In this document: piece after piece, positions 46,817 through 55,787 of the stretch
Layout of the letters: each line of letters starts with the position of its first letter
Numbering within the stretch: the first letter of the stretch is position 1
Origin: Bacillus sp. V3-13
Lineage (GTDB): Bacteria; Bacillota; Bacilli; Bacillales; Cytobacillaceae
Length of the DNA stretch: 64,000 nucleotides
Reading direction: 5' to 3'
Assembly: GCF_002860165.1 (NCBI RefSeq)
Contig: NZ_PGUZ01000009.1
Span: forward strand, 62,001 to 126,000
Notes under the pieces: model-generated
The model's database searches: none
Told to the model about the DNA's origin: nothing
Seen by the model: the letters and a program-made list of their open reading frames with translations, nothing else
Program-made: the position numbers and the translations under genes

Positions 46817-48664
46817 TTAATCAACAATTTGAATGTTGTATTTGTCAAACCAAATGTGAATTTGCGCCAAGTGGGCCAAAAGCTGAGGGCCTGTCATCAA
46901 TTGCCCGAACCACGGAGCTTTAAAGGCGGATCCTCCAGATTCAACGATTTGCTTTAATTGATTCGCATCAAAAAACTCATATAATGCCGAGCTTTTGTTC
47001 TTTAAAATTTCAGAAAGCATTTGTTGGACTGCTTGAGTATATTCCGGGTGATGTGTTTTCGGATAAGGGCTCTTTTTCCGGTAAAGCACTTCATCCGGAA
47101 GCACTCCCTCCAGGGCCTTGCGAAGGATGCCCTTTTCCCTGTTGCCGTGCATTTTTAGTGTCCAGGGAATATTCCATACATATTCAACAAGGCGATGGTC
47201 CGCAAACGGAACCCTGACCTCGAGGCTTGCACCCATGCTCATCCGGTCCTTCCGATCAAGCAGGGTTATCATAAACCAGAGGATATTCAGGTAAAATATT
47301 TCTCTCCTTTTGGCATCCTCATTGCTTTCACCATCTAAACGGGGTGTTTCCCGCACTGTTTCTTCATATTTACGGGATACATAGTCCTGAAGCTGCAGCT
47401 TGGTTCTCCAGTGCTCTTTTAAAAGATTTTGGCGTGCTTCTGTTGAGCGCATCCACGGAAATCCGGACCGGTTTAAATCTTCACTTCGGTGAAACCATGG
47501 GTATCCTCCAAAAATTTCATCCGCGCATTCACCGGAAAGACTGACAACAAAGTCTTTTTTAATTTCTCTGCAAAACCATAACAAAGACGAGTCAATATCA
47601 GCCATTCCCGGCAAATCTCTGACCACCACCGCTTCCTCAAGGTACCGGGCCACGTCATCTTGTGAAATAATGCACTTATGATGAATGGTTTGAAATGAAT
47701 CTGTCATCAATTGAATCCAATGGGCATCTGAGTTTGGCTGAAACTCACTTTCCGTAAAAAATTGGTCGTTTCCCTCATAATCGATCGAGTAGGTGTGGAG
47801 ATTGCCTTTTCCCTCTTTTTCAAACTGTTTTGCCGCAATGGCTGTTATTGCACTCGAATCCAGCCCTCCCGACAGGAAAGTGCAGAGTGGCACATCGGAA
47901 ACCAACTGTCTGGTAACGGCATCGGTAACAAGAAAGCGGACTTTTTCAGCTGTTTCCTGCAAGTTATCCTCGTGCTTCTCGCTTTTAACATTCCAGTATC
48001 GATAAGTTTTCAAACCGTCCCTGCTAAAGAGCAGACAATGTGCAGGCCGGAGCTCTTTAATTCCTTTAAATACCCCGCTTCCCGGAGAGCGGGACGGGCC
48101 GAGTCCAAAGACTTCCGCCAGGCCCTCACGGTCAAGCTCTGCCTTTACATATGGATGGGCCAGTATCGCTTTTAGTTCCGAGCCAAACAACAATCCCTGG
48201 TTTGCTTCGATAAAGAAAAGTGGCTTCACACCGAGCCGGTCCCTGCCAATAAACAGCTGTGCCCGTTTTTCGTCCCATATGGCAAAGGCGAAGATACCGT
48301 TTAAATATTCGACGCATTTTTCTTCCCATTCCATATAGGCAGTGAGCAATACTTCTGTATCAGAATGACCCTTAAAGGAATATCCTTTTAATATCAGGTC
48401 TTTACGCAGATCTTCCGTATTGTAAAGTTCACCGTTATAGCAAATGATAAATCTATTACCATACTTTTCTTTTATCATCGGCTGTTTTCCCCCGGCAGGA
48501 TCAACAACAACGAGCCTTTTATGACCAAATCCAGCATGCACACAAGTCCAGACATTCGTATCGTCCGGACCTCTTTTTGACAAAGTTTCTGCCATGGTTT
48601 CAATAACTGCCTTCTCATTGTTCATATCCCTGGCAAAATCAATCCAGCCGGCAATTCCACACAT
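46817..48664 (-). CDS. asnO: Asparagine synthase, glutamine-hydrolysing (AsnO-like)
   Basis: A 615-residue class B asparagine synthetase. The Ntn glutaminase domain starts at Cys2 (MCGIAGW), with RGPDD and YNGELYN. The synthetase domain has the pyrophosphate loop SGGLDSSAI near residue 260. AsnO of B. subtilis (614 residues) lies beside yisN, as here, and is linked to sporulation. ATG 48664 is required to expose Cys2; an upstream frame to 48712 is not used. The sequence cannot by itself separate AsnB, AsnO and AsnH; the neighbours favour AsnO. Confidence 0.9.
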   Translation of the reverse strand: MCGIAGWIDFARDMNNEKAVIETMAETLSKRGPDDTNVWTCVHAGFGHKRLVVVDPAGGKQPMIKEKYGNRFIICYNGELYNTEDLRKDLILKGYSFKGHSDTEVLLTAYMEWEEKCVEYLNGIFAFAIWDEKRAQLFIGRDRLGVKPLFFIEANQGLLFGSELKAILAHPYVKAELDREGLAEVFGLGPSRSPGSGVFKGIKELRPAHCLLFSRDGLKTYRYWNVKSEKHEDNLQETAEKVRFLVTDAVTRQLVSDVPLCTFLSGGLDSSAITAIAAKQFEKEGKGNLHTYSIDYEGNDQFFTESEFQPNSDAHWIQLMTDSFQTIHHKCIISQDDVARYLEEAVVVRDLPGMADIDSSLLWFCREIKKDFVVSLSGECADEIFGGYPWFHRSEDLNRSGFPWMRSTEARQNLLKEHWRTKLQLQDYVSRKYEETVRETPRLDGESNEDAKRREIFYLNILWFMITLLDRKDRMSMGASLEVRVPFADHRLVEYVWNIPWTLKMHGNREKGILRKALEGVLPDEVLYRKKSPYPKTHHPEYTQAVQQMLSEILKNKSSALYEFFDANQLKQIVESGGSAFKAPWFGQLMTGPQLLAHLAQIHIWFDKYNIQIVD

Positions 48665-48835
48665 GGTGACCATCCTTTCTGAGCGGAAATTATAATAAGC
48701 ACGGGTTAGCATGCTTTCAGTGTATGCAATCTGCGCAAAAATGGTTAACAGCCTAAAATTAAGGAAAGAGAGTTATAAAAACAGGTTAAACTGTCTACAA
48801 AGAATGGTGAGGCAACTTATGACGGAGGTTAAACC

Positions 48836-49399
48836 ATGAATCGACAGCAGCGAACAAGGCTTTTTGAATGTCAGACGAGGGCATATACAGAAGGGACCGT
48901 TGAGCACATTAACGATCAATGGATCTTTTTTGATGGTGAAACGGAAGAAGCATCGATGCTCGATGACTATCTCCATCAGGAAATCCAGGTTTTACGTTAC
49001 AACCGCTGGAAAAAAGGAATTCTGTTTGAAGAAGGGAAAATCGGGCTCGCGGATGAGGTTATTTACTTAAATAACCAGGATCATGTCAGAATGCGCAAGC
49101 ATTTGATTTATTCACTTGAACAATTGCTGGAAGGCATTAACGATGATGCTTTTTTTCAGTTCATTACAACGCTTAATTCCCTGCACTTTTCGGCATTTGA
49201 TTGTATTTATTGTTACAACCACCTTTCTTTTTTGAGCGATGAAAAGCGAAAAAGCGGCGTGAATTTCCTTGTTTTTGACAATCAAGACCATATTTGTGCC
49301 GTTCAGCATCATTTTTACTATTACGAGAGCAGCAATGACCGCTTCGAATTCACGCTAAGCAGCGGAAAGCGCATGGTCATTGAAAAAGTTTCAAAATAA
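48836..49399 (+). CDS. yisN: YisN-like DUF2777 protein
   Basis: A 187-residue soluble protein with alternating charged and aromatic segments (EHINDQWIFFDGETEEA; FDCIYCYNHLSFLSD). I recognise it as the DUF2777/YisN type partly by its position, divergent from asnO and before yisL. No catalytic motif is visible. ATG follows GGAGGTTAAACC. It ends at its own terminator. Function unknown. Confidence 0.65.
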   Translation: MNRQQRTRLFECQTRAYTEGTVEHINDQWIFFDGETEEASMLDDYLHQEIQVLRYNRWKKGILFEEGKIGLADEVIYLNNQDHVRMRKHLIYSLEQLLEGINDDAFFQFITTLNSLHFSAFDCIYCYNHLSFLSDEKRKSGVNFLVFDNQDHICAVQHHFYYYESSNDRFEFTLSSGKRMVIEKVSK

Positions 49400-49440
49400 A
49401 AATCGTTGAAGATTTACTAACTGATATGCACAGCATAATA

Positions 49441-49474
49441 AAGAAGAACTTCGAATTGAAGTTCTTCTTTTTCT
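49441..49474 (+). terminator. yisN terminator
   Basis: AAGAAGAACTTC pairs with GAAGTTCTTCTT around 5 bases, followed by TTTTCTTTATT. Confidence 0.85.
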
Positions 49475-49587
49475 TTATTGTTGTTGAGTCAGGTTCATCG
49501 CTGTCTCGGACATATCCCTAATCGTTATAAGCTACTTGCTTATACTTTGTAGAAAAAATCAGCTTTATTCATCGTACTAAAAGCAAA

Positions 49588-49614
49588 AAAACTGCCTGAT
49601 GAAATGGCAGTTTT
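49588..49614 (-). terminator. yisL terminator
   Basis: AAAACTGCC pairs with GGCAGTTTT around 9 bases; minus-strand tail is TTTTTTGC. Confidence 0.7.
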
Positions 49615-49631
49615 CCTGAGACATTATACAA

Positions 49632-49991
49632 TTAAAACCAATCAAAGCCGATTGGCATGCTTAAACCGAGATAAAGGACAAGCACAAGGGCAATGATAAA
49701 TTGTCCCCATAAAACAGACGTTTTCTTCTCCTTTTTTGTACGAATTAAGATCATTTCCAGCATCGCAATGACCCAAAGCCCGACTGCGGATTTCAGGATA
49801 TAGGATAAAGTAACGTTTTCTATTCGAAATAAAAACTCAGCTCCGGTAGCAATAATCAATAGATACAATACTCTTAAAATCATATGTACGATTTTAGAGC
49901 CTTTTTGATTCCCGCTTTTATGCAATCCGAGTGCCACGAAAAACAAAACAAGAGCCAAAAACCATGCGGTAATGTGAAAATGCGTGGTCAT
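49632..49991 (-). CDS. yisL: YisL, DUF1516 membrane protein
   Basis: A 119-residue protein with four predicted membrane segments (starting HITAWFLALVLFFVALGL; a Lys-rich loop; VLYLLIIATGAEFLF). Length and topology fit the DUF1516/YisL family. The order asnO-yisN-yisL-yisK matches B. subtilis. It is transcribed separately from yisK. Function unknown. Confidence 0.82.
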   Translation of the reverse strand: MTTHFHITAWFLALVLFFVALGLHKSGNQKGSKIVHMILRVLYLLIIATGAEFLFRIENVTLSYILKSAVGLWVIAMLEMILIRTKKEKKTSVLWGQFIIALVLVLYLGLSMPIGFDWF

Positions 49992-50080
49992 GCACAGGTC
50001 CCCCTTATGTAAAATTCGATATCATCATAACATATTCACAGGGAAAAACCTAAAAATAAGCTGGCCCCAGTATGGCAAAT

Positions 50081-50989
50081 CTAGCTTTCTACTTTGTTGA
50101 CAAGCGCTCCAATTCCCTCTATTTCAATTTCGATCACATCGCCCGGCTGCAAAAACCGTGGCGGGCGAAATCCTTTCCCAACGCCTGCCGGTGTTCCGGT
50201 CGCAATAATATCCCCTGGTTCAAGGGTCATTCCCCGGGACAAAACCGAAATGATTTCTTCGACAGGGAAAATAAAGTTTTCCGTATTGGAATTTTGCCTC
50301 AGCTCTCCGTTGACCTTTGTCTGGATAAATAATTGATTAGGATTCGGAAGAGCCGACGCATGAACGATCCACGGTCCAACCGGACAGGAGCCGTCAAGGC
50401 TTTTTCCGATGAAAAATTGTTTGTGACGCGCCTGTAAATCCCTCGCGGTAATATCATTCAATACCGTGTACCCGAAAACATAATCAAGAGCATCTTCTTT
50501 GCGGATTCCTTTTCCCGTTTTTCCGATAATGACGGCCAGCTCACCTTCATAATCGAGTTCATTTGTCACATGCTCGTGTTTCAAAATGACGTCTTGAGGG
50601 CCTATGACAGTAGTAGGTGCCTTTGTAAAAACCATAACATGTTCCGGTATATCTTCCTTGCTGCCCATTTCAATCGCATGCTCTGCATAGTTTTTTCCGA
50701 CACAAAAAATATTTTTCGCGGGCCGCGGGATCGGCGCCAGTAATTTCACTTGATCAATTGGTATGTAAAGCTCGCCTTCAAGCTGGCTTTCACTTACCCA
50801 TGCCTCAAGGGCTGCTGCTTTTTCAATGAACGATTCCCCAAGTGAGATACATTCGATCAGCTGTTCAGGAAAACCATTCGAGCCTGTTCTTAATTTTTCC
50901 GTTCTGTTTAAAGGAAGAATACGCTCTCCCTTGTTATCGACCATGCCAACAAAAACGCCTAAATCATCCTTTGCAGTTGCAAATTTCAT
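50081..50989 (-). CDS. yisK: YisK, fumarylacetoacetate-hydrolase-family protein
   Basis: A 302-residue FAH-fold protein. The core starts near residue 95 (IFCVGKNYAEHAIEMG), with the metal-ligand stretch LDYEGELAVIIGK, DITARDLQ and GTPAGVG. B. subtilis YisK (301 residues) decarboxylates oxaloacetate and is connected with the cell-shape protein Mbl. Metal ligands look intact, so enzymatic activity is expected; the exact substrate here is not shown by sequence. Confidence 0.87.
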   Translation of the reverse strand: MKFATAKDDLGVFVGMVDNKGERILPLNRTEKLRTGSNGFPEQLIECISLGESFIEKAAALEAWVSESQLEGELYIPIDQVKLLAPIPRPAKNIFCVGKNYAEHAIEMGSKEDIPEHVMVFTKAPTTVIGPQDVILKHEHVTNELDYEGELAVIIGKTGKGIRKEDALDYVFGYTVLNDITARDLQARHKQFFIGKSLDGSCPVGPWIVHASALPNPNQLFIQTKVNGELRQNSNTENFIFPVEEIISVLSRGMTLEPGDIIATGTPAGVGKGFRPPRFLQPGDVIEIEIEGIGALVNKVES

Positions 50990-51029
50990 CTTTGATCACC
51001 TCAGGTTAGTTATTATTAAAGCTCTTTCA

Positions 51030-52229
51030 TCATGATTTTTTCAGTTCGATCTCAACTCGTTTCCATTTTTGCGGTTTTAGATAGGTAAAACTCCTCCATA
51101 GCCATTCAAACGGGCCATAATAAAAATGCTTCATCCATATTTGGCTTATGATCATTTGAAAGGCAAAAATAAATACAACAAGAACCGTTCCGCCAGCCAG
51201 GGAAATATCGCCATAAAAACCAAGGCCATAGCTGTAAAAAATCAGCGTCGAGACGATTGACTGGAGCAAATAATTGCTTAATGACATCCGGCCGACAGCT
51301 GCAAGTGGCATGAGGAATTTGGCTGCGGTTTTTCTTCTTGCAGACAAAGCAACCATCAGTGCATATGAGATCGCCAGGAGTGGCCCGCCGAAAAAATCCT
51401 GGACATATTCGCTGGCCATATTCCGGCCAAGCAGGTAAGGAGATATTTTAATAAGTAAACCGCTTATCAGTGTCACCAGCAAAATCTTCCGAAGCTTCTG
51501 TTTGTGCTCATCAGGCTGTTCCAGCCATTTTAGCTTCGCTGCTCCCGCACCGATCAGAAACAGAGGAAGAATCGAAGACAGCATCAAGAAAAACGTTTCA
51601 AAATTATTAACCGCATACCAATCTGTTGCCCGTTGCACCGTAATCTCGATAAAGCTGCCTTCCTTATAGGTTTGTTGGGATAATGCTGCTGAAGCATGAT
51701 CGTACATAGATAACTCCCCTCCGGGAATAAACAGCACCATGCCAATTATCAGTATGCCGAACATAAGATTTGCGATTATATATAGCAAAGTTCCTGTCAG
51801 CATTAAAGCTTTTCCTGATAGTTTTAAAAATAAGAGCGCGATGAAGCCGAGGACCGCGTAAGTAATCAAAATATCGCCGTGCCAAATCAAGAATGCGTGA
51901 ATGATGCCCATCACTAATAAAAGAAACAGCCTGCGCAGGGCGATTGGCGCAAACTTTGCTTGCCTTGCTAGCAGCCGCTCCCGTAAAATCACAAGTCCGT
52001 AACCGAACAACAGCGAGAACAACGGGTAGAAGCTTGCCTGTGCAAAAACGTCGATTAAAATGTACACCGCTTTGTCCGCCGGATCATTCCACCACTGCAA
52101 CGGATCAATATAAAGAATCGGCGAATGAAAAGACATCATATTCACAAGAAAGATCCCCAGTATCGCCAGGCCTCTCATAATGTCAATCGATGTGATTCTT
52201 TCGTTTACAGGATTCATTATTGTTTGCAT
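51030..52229 (-). CDS. DUF418 multi-pass membrane protein
   Basis: A 399-residue protein with about nine membrane segments. The N-terminal RITSIDIMRGLAILGIFLVNM is typical of the heparan-acetyltransferase-like/DUF418 proteins, and the C-terminal third (GRMSLSNYLLQSIVSTLIFY, then GPFEWLWRSFTY) is the DUF418 domain itself. B. subtilis relatives are YxaH and YrkO. ATG 52229 lies 3 bases after AGGAGGATG-type site. Function unknown; it is the last gene before the tandem array. Confidence 0.8.
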   Translation of the reverse strand: MQTIMNPVNERITSIDIMRGLAILGIFLVNMMSFHSPILYIDPLQWWNDPADKAVYILIDVFAQASFYPLFSLLFGYGLVILRERLLARQAKFAPIALRRLFLLLVMGIIHAFLIWHGDILITYAVLGFIALLFLKLSGKALMLTGTLLYIIANLMFGILIIGMVLFIPGGELSMYDHASAALSQQTYKEGSFIEITVQRATDWYAVNNFETFFLMLSSILPLFLIGAGAAKLKWLEQPDEHKQKLRKILLVTLISGLLIKISPYLLGRNMASEYVQDFFGGPLLAISYALMVALSARRKTAAKFLMPLAAVGRMSLSNYLLQSIVSTLIFYSYGLGFYGDISLAGGTVLVVFIFAFQMIISQIWMKHFYYGPFEWLWRSFTYLKPQKWKRVEIELKKS

Positions 52230-52330
52230 AGCATCCTCCTTTTTTAGAAAAATCATAAAATTTATTATACCTGAAAAAACGGTAAAAGTGATCATAAATG
52301 TGGCCGGGAATTGATCATAAATTTCGGAAC

Positions 52331-52563
52331 CGCTCGTAAATCTCGAATTCCGCTCGTAAATCTCAAATTCCGCTCGTAAATCTCAAATTCCGCTCGTAAA
52401 TCTCAAATTCCGCTCGTAAATCTCGAATTCCGCTCGTAAATCTCAAATTCCGCTCGTAAATCTCAAATTCCGCTCGTAAATCTCGAAAACCGCTCGTAAA
52501 TCTCAAATTTCGCTCGTAAATCTCCGGAACCGCTCATAAATCTCGAAACCGCTCATAAATCTT
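52331..52563. repeat. 20-bp tandem array (CGCTCGTAAATCTC), twelve units
   Basis: CGCTC(G/A)TAAATCT starts at 52331 and recurs every 20 bp to 52531, then at 52550. Spacer positions between cores vary among TCAAATTC, TCGAATTC, TCGAAAAC and similar. Degenerate units (GATCATAAAT) precede it. No spacer of constant length differs from the core, so it is not a CRISPR. It is noncoding. Confidence 0.9.
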
Positions 52564-52627
52564 TGAGGGAGCCACATGTAAATCGCAAAAAGCGATGCAT
52601 AAACCTTAATTTTCATCATTCACTATA

Positions 52628-52720
52628 AAAAAAACTGCCCATAAAAGAGCAGTCTAGTTTACAAACCGTTCTGTTTTTCCTTTTGCTTTCCAGTAATCGT
52701 TTCTGAGATGGATCTTTTGG
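52628..52720. repeat. 93-bp direct repeat, left copy (acyl-CoA synthetase 3' end)
   Basis: Nearly identical (two mismatches) to 53930-54022, exactly 1,302 bp away. It contains a copy of the last 20-odd codons of the acyl-CoA synthetase and its small terminator, and is not connected to any gene start. It then diverges after GGATCTTTTGG. Confidence 0.88.
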
Positions 52721-52761
52721 AATCCTGAACAGCATTAGATACATTTTTTCGTTTTATCGTC

Positions 52762-52803
52762 AAAAAACTTGTAGAGATAATTCTTGTTCTCTACAAGTTT
52801 TTT
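52762..52803. terminator. Strong bidirectional terminator in the islet
   Basis: AAAAAACTTGTAGAG pairs with CTCTACAAGTTTTTT around 12 bases. Beyond it, 52829-52972 (minus) is an open 47-codon frame ending SSSWTLEFIHQVR, probably a gene fragment; I do not recognise it. The rest of 52564-53019 shows no gene. Confidence 0.75.
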
Positions 52804-53019
52804 AAACAACTAAATATTGATTAATAAATTATCTTACTTGGTGGATGAACTCCAACGTCCAACTGGATGAACCCCGTGTAATTTTTATCCAAGTATTAAC
52901 TCCAACTGTTGTGTATTTACTAACGACCACACCATTCCAAGTACCAGGTACAGTGTAATCAAAAGCATTCAAAATAAATGGTAAAATTTTTATAAATAAA
53001 GAAAGAGGAGGAGATTCTA

Positions 53020-53529
53020 ATGAACGAAAATGATCTCGATAAAATAATTGATTGGTATCCTCATCTTTATAATCAAGTTTTTTTAATAGTAAGAAGTCAT
53101 GTCTTAACGGAAGAGGTATTACAAGAAACTTTTATTAGGGCAGACAAATATATTGGAGATGTAGAACAATTAAAAAAAATAAGTTGGTTACGAATTACAG
53201 CCAAGAGGTTAGCATTCGATACTTTAAAAAAAGAAAATCAACAACGAGATATCAAAATAATTAATAGAAGTCAGTTTAGAAATCCATATCAACAATCAAC
53301 TGTAGAAAGAGAGGCTGAATTTAATTTAATAAAAGAAGGAATAATTCTAGCAATAAAAGAATTAAATAAACATTACCATGAAATTTTAACGCTCAGGTAT
53401 ATTGAAGGTTTAAAAGAATGTGAAATCGCTGCGAAGCTTAATTTAAACATTGGTACTGTGAAATCAAGAATATATAGAGGCAGGAGACTATTAATAGAAA
53501 AAATTCAACAATTAATTAAAGAATATTAA
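53020..53529 (+). CDS. ECF-type sigma factor
   Basis: A 169-residue sigma-70-family protein with region 2 (LYNQVFLIVRSHVLTEEVLQETFIRADKYI) and region 4 helix-turn-helix (HEILTLRYIEGLKECEIAAKLNLNIGTVKSRIYRGRRLL). ATG follows AAGAGGAGGAGATTCTA. It is much more AT-rich than its neighbours and lies within the 1.3-kb islet between the direct repeats, so it is probably acquired. No anti-sigma factor with a zinc motif follows. The partner gene downstream encodes a small membrane protein 13 bases away. Confidence 0.87.
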   Translation: MNENDLDKIIDWYPHLYNQVFLIVRSHVLTEEVLQETFIRADKYIGDVEQLKKISWLRITAKRLAFDTLKKENQQRDIKIINRSQFRNPYQQSTVEREAEFNLIKEGIILAIKELNKHYHEILTLRYIEGLKECEIAAKLNLNIGTVKSRIYRGRRLLIEKIQQLIKEY

Positions 53530-53542
53530 AGGAGGTTTAGTC

Positions 53543-53833
53543 ATGAAGGCTTTGTATATTGGTATAGTTCTGGTTATTATCAGCATTCTCTCAGCGTTTA
53601 TTTTAAGAGATTGGACGTTACTTTATAAAATTACTGGCATTATTGGAATACTGTCTTTAGGCGTTAGTGCCCTATTTTCTGGAGCCTTTGTAGATGGGGA
53701 TCGAATGGGAAGAAATCTTTATTCTGAAAACAAGGATACTAAACAGGCTCGGTTCTTTTTAACAAATAGAATTCTTTTGATAGGCTTACCGAATATTATT
53801 ACTGCAATCCTCACTTATTTTGTTATTAAATAA
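53543..53833 (+). CDS. Small membrane protein, DUF5316-like
   Basis: A 96-residue protein with three hydrophobic segments (about 3-22, 32-52 with GIIGILSLGVSALFSGAFVDGDRM, and 74-93). The GAFVDGDRMG signature resembles what I know as DUF5316. AAAGGAGG lies 8 bases before ATG 53543, and 13 bases separate it from the sigma gene, so the two form an operon. A role as membrane-bound antagonist of the sigma factor is possible but only inferred from the layout. Confidence 0.65.
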   Translation: MKALYIGIVLVIISILSAFILRDWTLLYKITGIIGILSLGVSALFSGAFVDGDRMGRNLYSENKDTKQARFFLTNRILLIGLPNIITAILTYFVIK

Positions 53834-53929
53834 ACTTTTAGCGACTTTTATACAATTAAGGGTCTTGTCGGATATACACAGTAAGCTCATTACCAAAATC
53901 ATCGTCCAATAATACTAGTGATTGTAATG

Positions 53930-54022
53930 AAAAAAACTGCCCATAAAAGAGCAGTCTAGTTTACAAACCGTTCTGTTTTTCCTTTTGCTTTCCAGTAATC
54001 GTTTCTGAGATGGACCTTCTGG
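53930..54022. repeat. 93-bp direct repeat, right copy
   Basis: The intact version of the repeat: 3' end of the acyl-CoA synthetase gene and its terminator hairpin (ACTGCcc/gaGCAGT). The left copy lies 1,302 bp upstream. Confidence 0.88.
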
Positions 54023-55548
54023 ATTTTCCCGGAAGCTGTTTTTGGAAGCTCGTTAACAAATGTCACTCCTGTAATCGCTTTAAAATGGGCCAACTTTTCC
54101 CGTGAAAAGGCTACAAGATCAGCTTCTTTGCAAGTTTCCCCCTCCCTCAGCACGACAAACGCGTGAGGCGTTTCCCCCCATTTTTCATGCGGGACGGCGA
54201 CAACAGCAGCCTCCAATACCGCAGGATGGTCGTATAAAACACCTTCGACTTCAATTGAAGAAATATTTTCACCGCCGCTGATAATGACATCCTTTTTGCG
54301 GTCGACAATCTCAATATACCCATTCCGATCGACCGTTGCCATATCACCGGTATAAAGCCAGCCGTCGCGGATTGCTTCCCTGGTAGCTTCTTCATTTTTC
54401 CAGTACCCTTTCATGACTCCATTGCTTCTTGTGATGATTTCACCGATCTGTTTGCCGTCATGAGACACCTCGTCACCATTGTCATCGACTACCTTCACTT
54501 GACAGCCAATCATCGCGTAGCCCGTTTTTGCTTTAATTTGATTCTGCTCGTCTGCCGGCAGATCCTTTAAATGGGAGCGAATCAGCGAAATGGTGCTTAA
54601 AGGCGACGACTCTGTCATTCCATAGACTTGAATAAACTCCCATCCCAATTCCTTTTCTACCCGAGTCACAAATGCCGGCGGAGGAGCGGAACCTGCAATG
54701 ACGACCCGAATTGGCTGCCTGATTGGCGGCTTATGTTGTTCATTGTACTGCAGCAGTGAGTTTAAGACCGTTGGCGCCATGTGCATAACCGTTACTCCAT
54801 ATTTTTCGATGGCTGAAAAAATTTGCTCAGGAGACGTTTTCCTCAGGCAGATTTGCGTCGCACCGTTCGCAGTATAGTAGAATGGAGAACCCCAGCCGTT
54901 AACATGGAACATCGGCAGAACATGCAGAAGAACATCCTCATCATTGACACGCAAATGGTGCATCGCGCTTAAAGCGTGTAAATAATTGTTGCGATGCGTT
55001 AGCATGACTCCTTTCGGGTTTCCGGTTGTGCCGCTCGTGTACAAAAGGCTGCAAATATCATCTTCATCCACTGCCGTTCTCGTAAAAGGAGTAGCCGGTT
55101 GATCTTCAAGCCACTTTTCGTAATCGATTTCAGCATACTCATTTTTGTTGTCATGAATGATAATCGTCTTAACCGTTGTCAGTTTTTCTTTGACAGGCAG
55201 AATCAAGTGATAAAGCGAGCGATCAACAAACAGGACAGTCGTTTCACTATGGTTCAAAATAAACAAATAATCATCCGGCTTTAATCGGGTGTTAAGCGGC
55301 ACCATAATGGCGCCGGTCAGGAATACTCCGTAAAACCCTTCGAGCATTTCAATTGTGTTTCCGGCGAGATAGGCAACCCTGTCCCCCTTTTTAACTTCCA
55401 GGTTGGTCAGCCCGTGCGCAAGCTTGTGGACCCTTTCATTCAGCTCCTTGTATGTAAGAACATGTTCATCGCCAATAATCGCTCTCTTTGAACCATACAA
55501 TGATACAGCCCTGTCCAAAAATTGCGAAAGCACTAATGGTACCTTCAT
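53956..55548 (-). CDS. Long-chain fatty-acid--CoA ligase-like protein
   Basis: A 530-residue adenylate-forming enzyme that activates a carboxylic acid to acyl-CoA. The P-loop LLYTSGTTGNPKGVMLTH is near residue 170, the hinge GWLYTGD near 400, and the late catalytic Lys in KTASGKIQK near 510. The type is that of B. subtilis YngI/LcfA relatives; chain length of the substrate is not decided by sequence. ATG 55548 follows GGGAGGGG. A partial cre-like motif (AACGCTTTC) lies just upstream. Its last codons are duplicated at 52628. Confidence 0.88.
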   Translation of the reverse strand: MKVPLVLSQFLDRAVSLYGSKRAIIGDEHVLTYKELNERVHKLAHGLTNLEVKKGDRVAYLAGNTIEMLEGFYGVFLTGAIMVPLNTRLKPDDYLFILNHSETTVLFVDRSLYHLILPVKEKLTTVKTIIIHDNKNEYAEIDYEKWLEDQPATPFTRTAVDEDDICSLLYTSGTTGNPKGVMLTHRNNYLHALSAMHHLRVNDEDVLLHVLPMFHVNGWGSPFYYTANGATQICLRKTSPEQIFSAIEKYGVTVMHMAPTVLNSLLQYNEQHKPPIRQPIRVVIAGSAPPPAFVTRVEKELGWEFIQVYGMTESSPLSTISLIRSHLKDLPADEQNQIKAKTGYAMIGCQVKVVDDNGDEVSHDGKQIGEIITRSNGVMKGYWKNEEATREAIRDGWLYTGDMATVDRNGYIEIVDRKKDVIISGGENISSIEVEGVLYDHPAVLEAAVVAVPHEKWGETPHAFVVLREGETCKEADLVAFSREKLAHFKAITGVTFVNELPKTASGKIQKVHLRNDYWKAKGKTERFVN

Positions 55549-55728
55549 CCTTTTCCCCTCCCTTGAAAATGAAACGCTTTCAAAATATACATTTATTATG
55601 GCAGGTTCTTACCCGTTTTTTTGTCGTAATATGTCTAATTCATAATTTTTCCGAACAAATTCTTTCAGCCAGCTTCAAATCCTCCTTATCGATGATAGTT
55701 AAAGCCGATAAATTTAGGCGATTTAATC

Positions 55729-55755
55729 ACATTACCGGTCCTTGCGCATACGATA
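55729..55755 (+). promoter_or_regulatory. Sigma-K promoter of the gerP operon
   Basis: AC (55729-55730), a 16-bp spacer and CATA-CGA-TA (55747-55755) match the mother-cell sigma-K consensus (AC - N16-17 - CATAnnnTA). It lies 33 bp before gerPA. Confidence 0.65.
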
Positions 55756-55787
55756 TTAAAGAAATTTATTTTTAAAGGGTGTAGAAC

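Noticed and set aside
48836-49070. A second overlapping frame inside yisN (from 48864)
   Set aside because: It is a frame shadow without its own ribosome site; the yisN frame is longer and better signalled.
52331-52563. CRISPR-like regular repeats
   Set aside because: The unit is a simple 20-bp tandem repeat with no unique spacers, and no cas gene is nearby.
55561-55590. Full cre or FadR operator before the acyl-CoA synthetase
   Set aside because: AAACGCTTTC matches only 11 of 14 cre positions and no FadR-type TGAATGA palindrome is seen.
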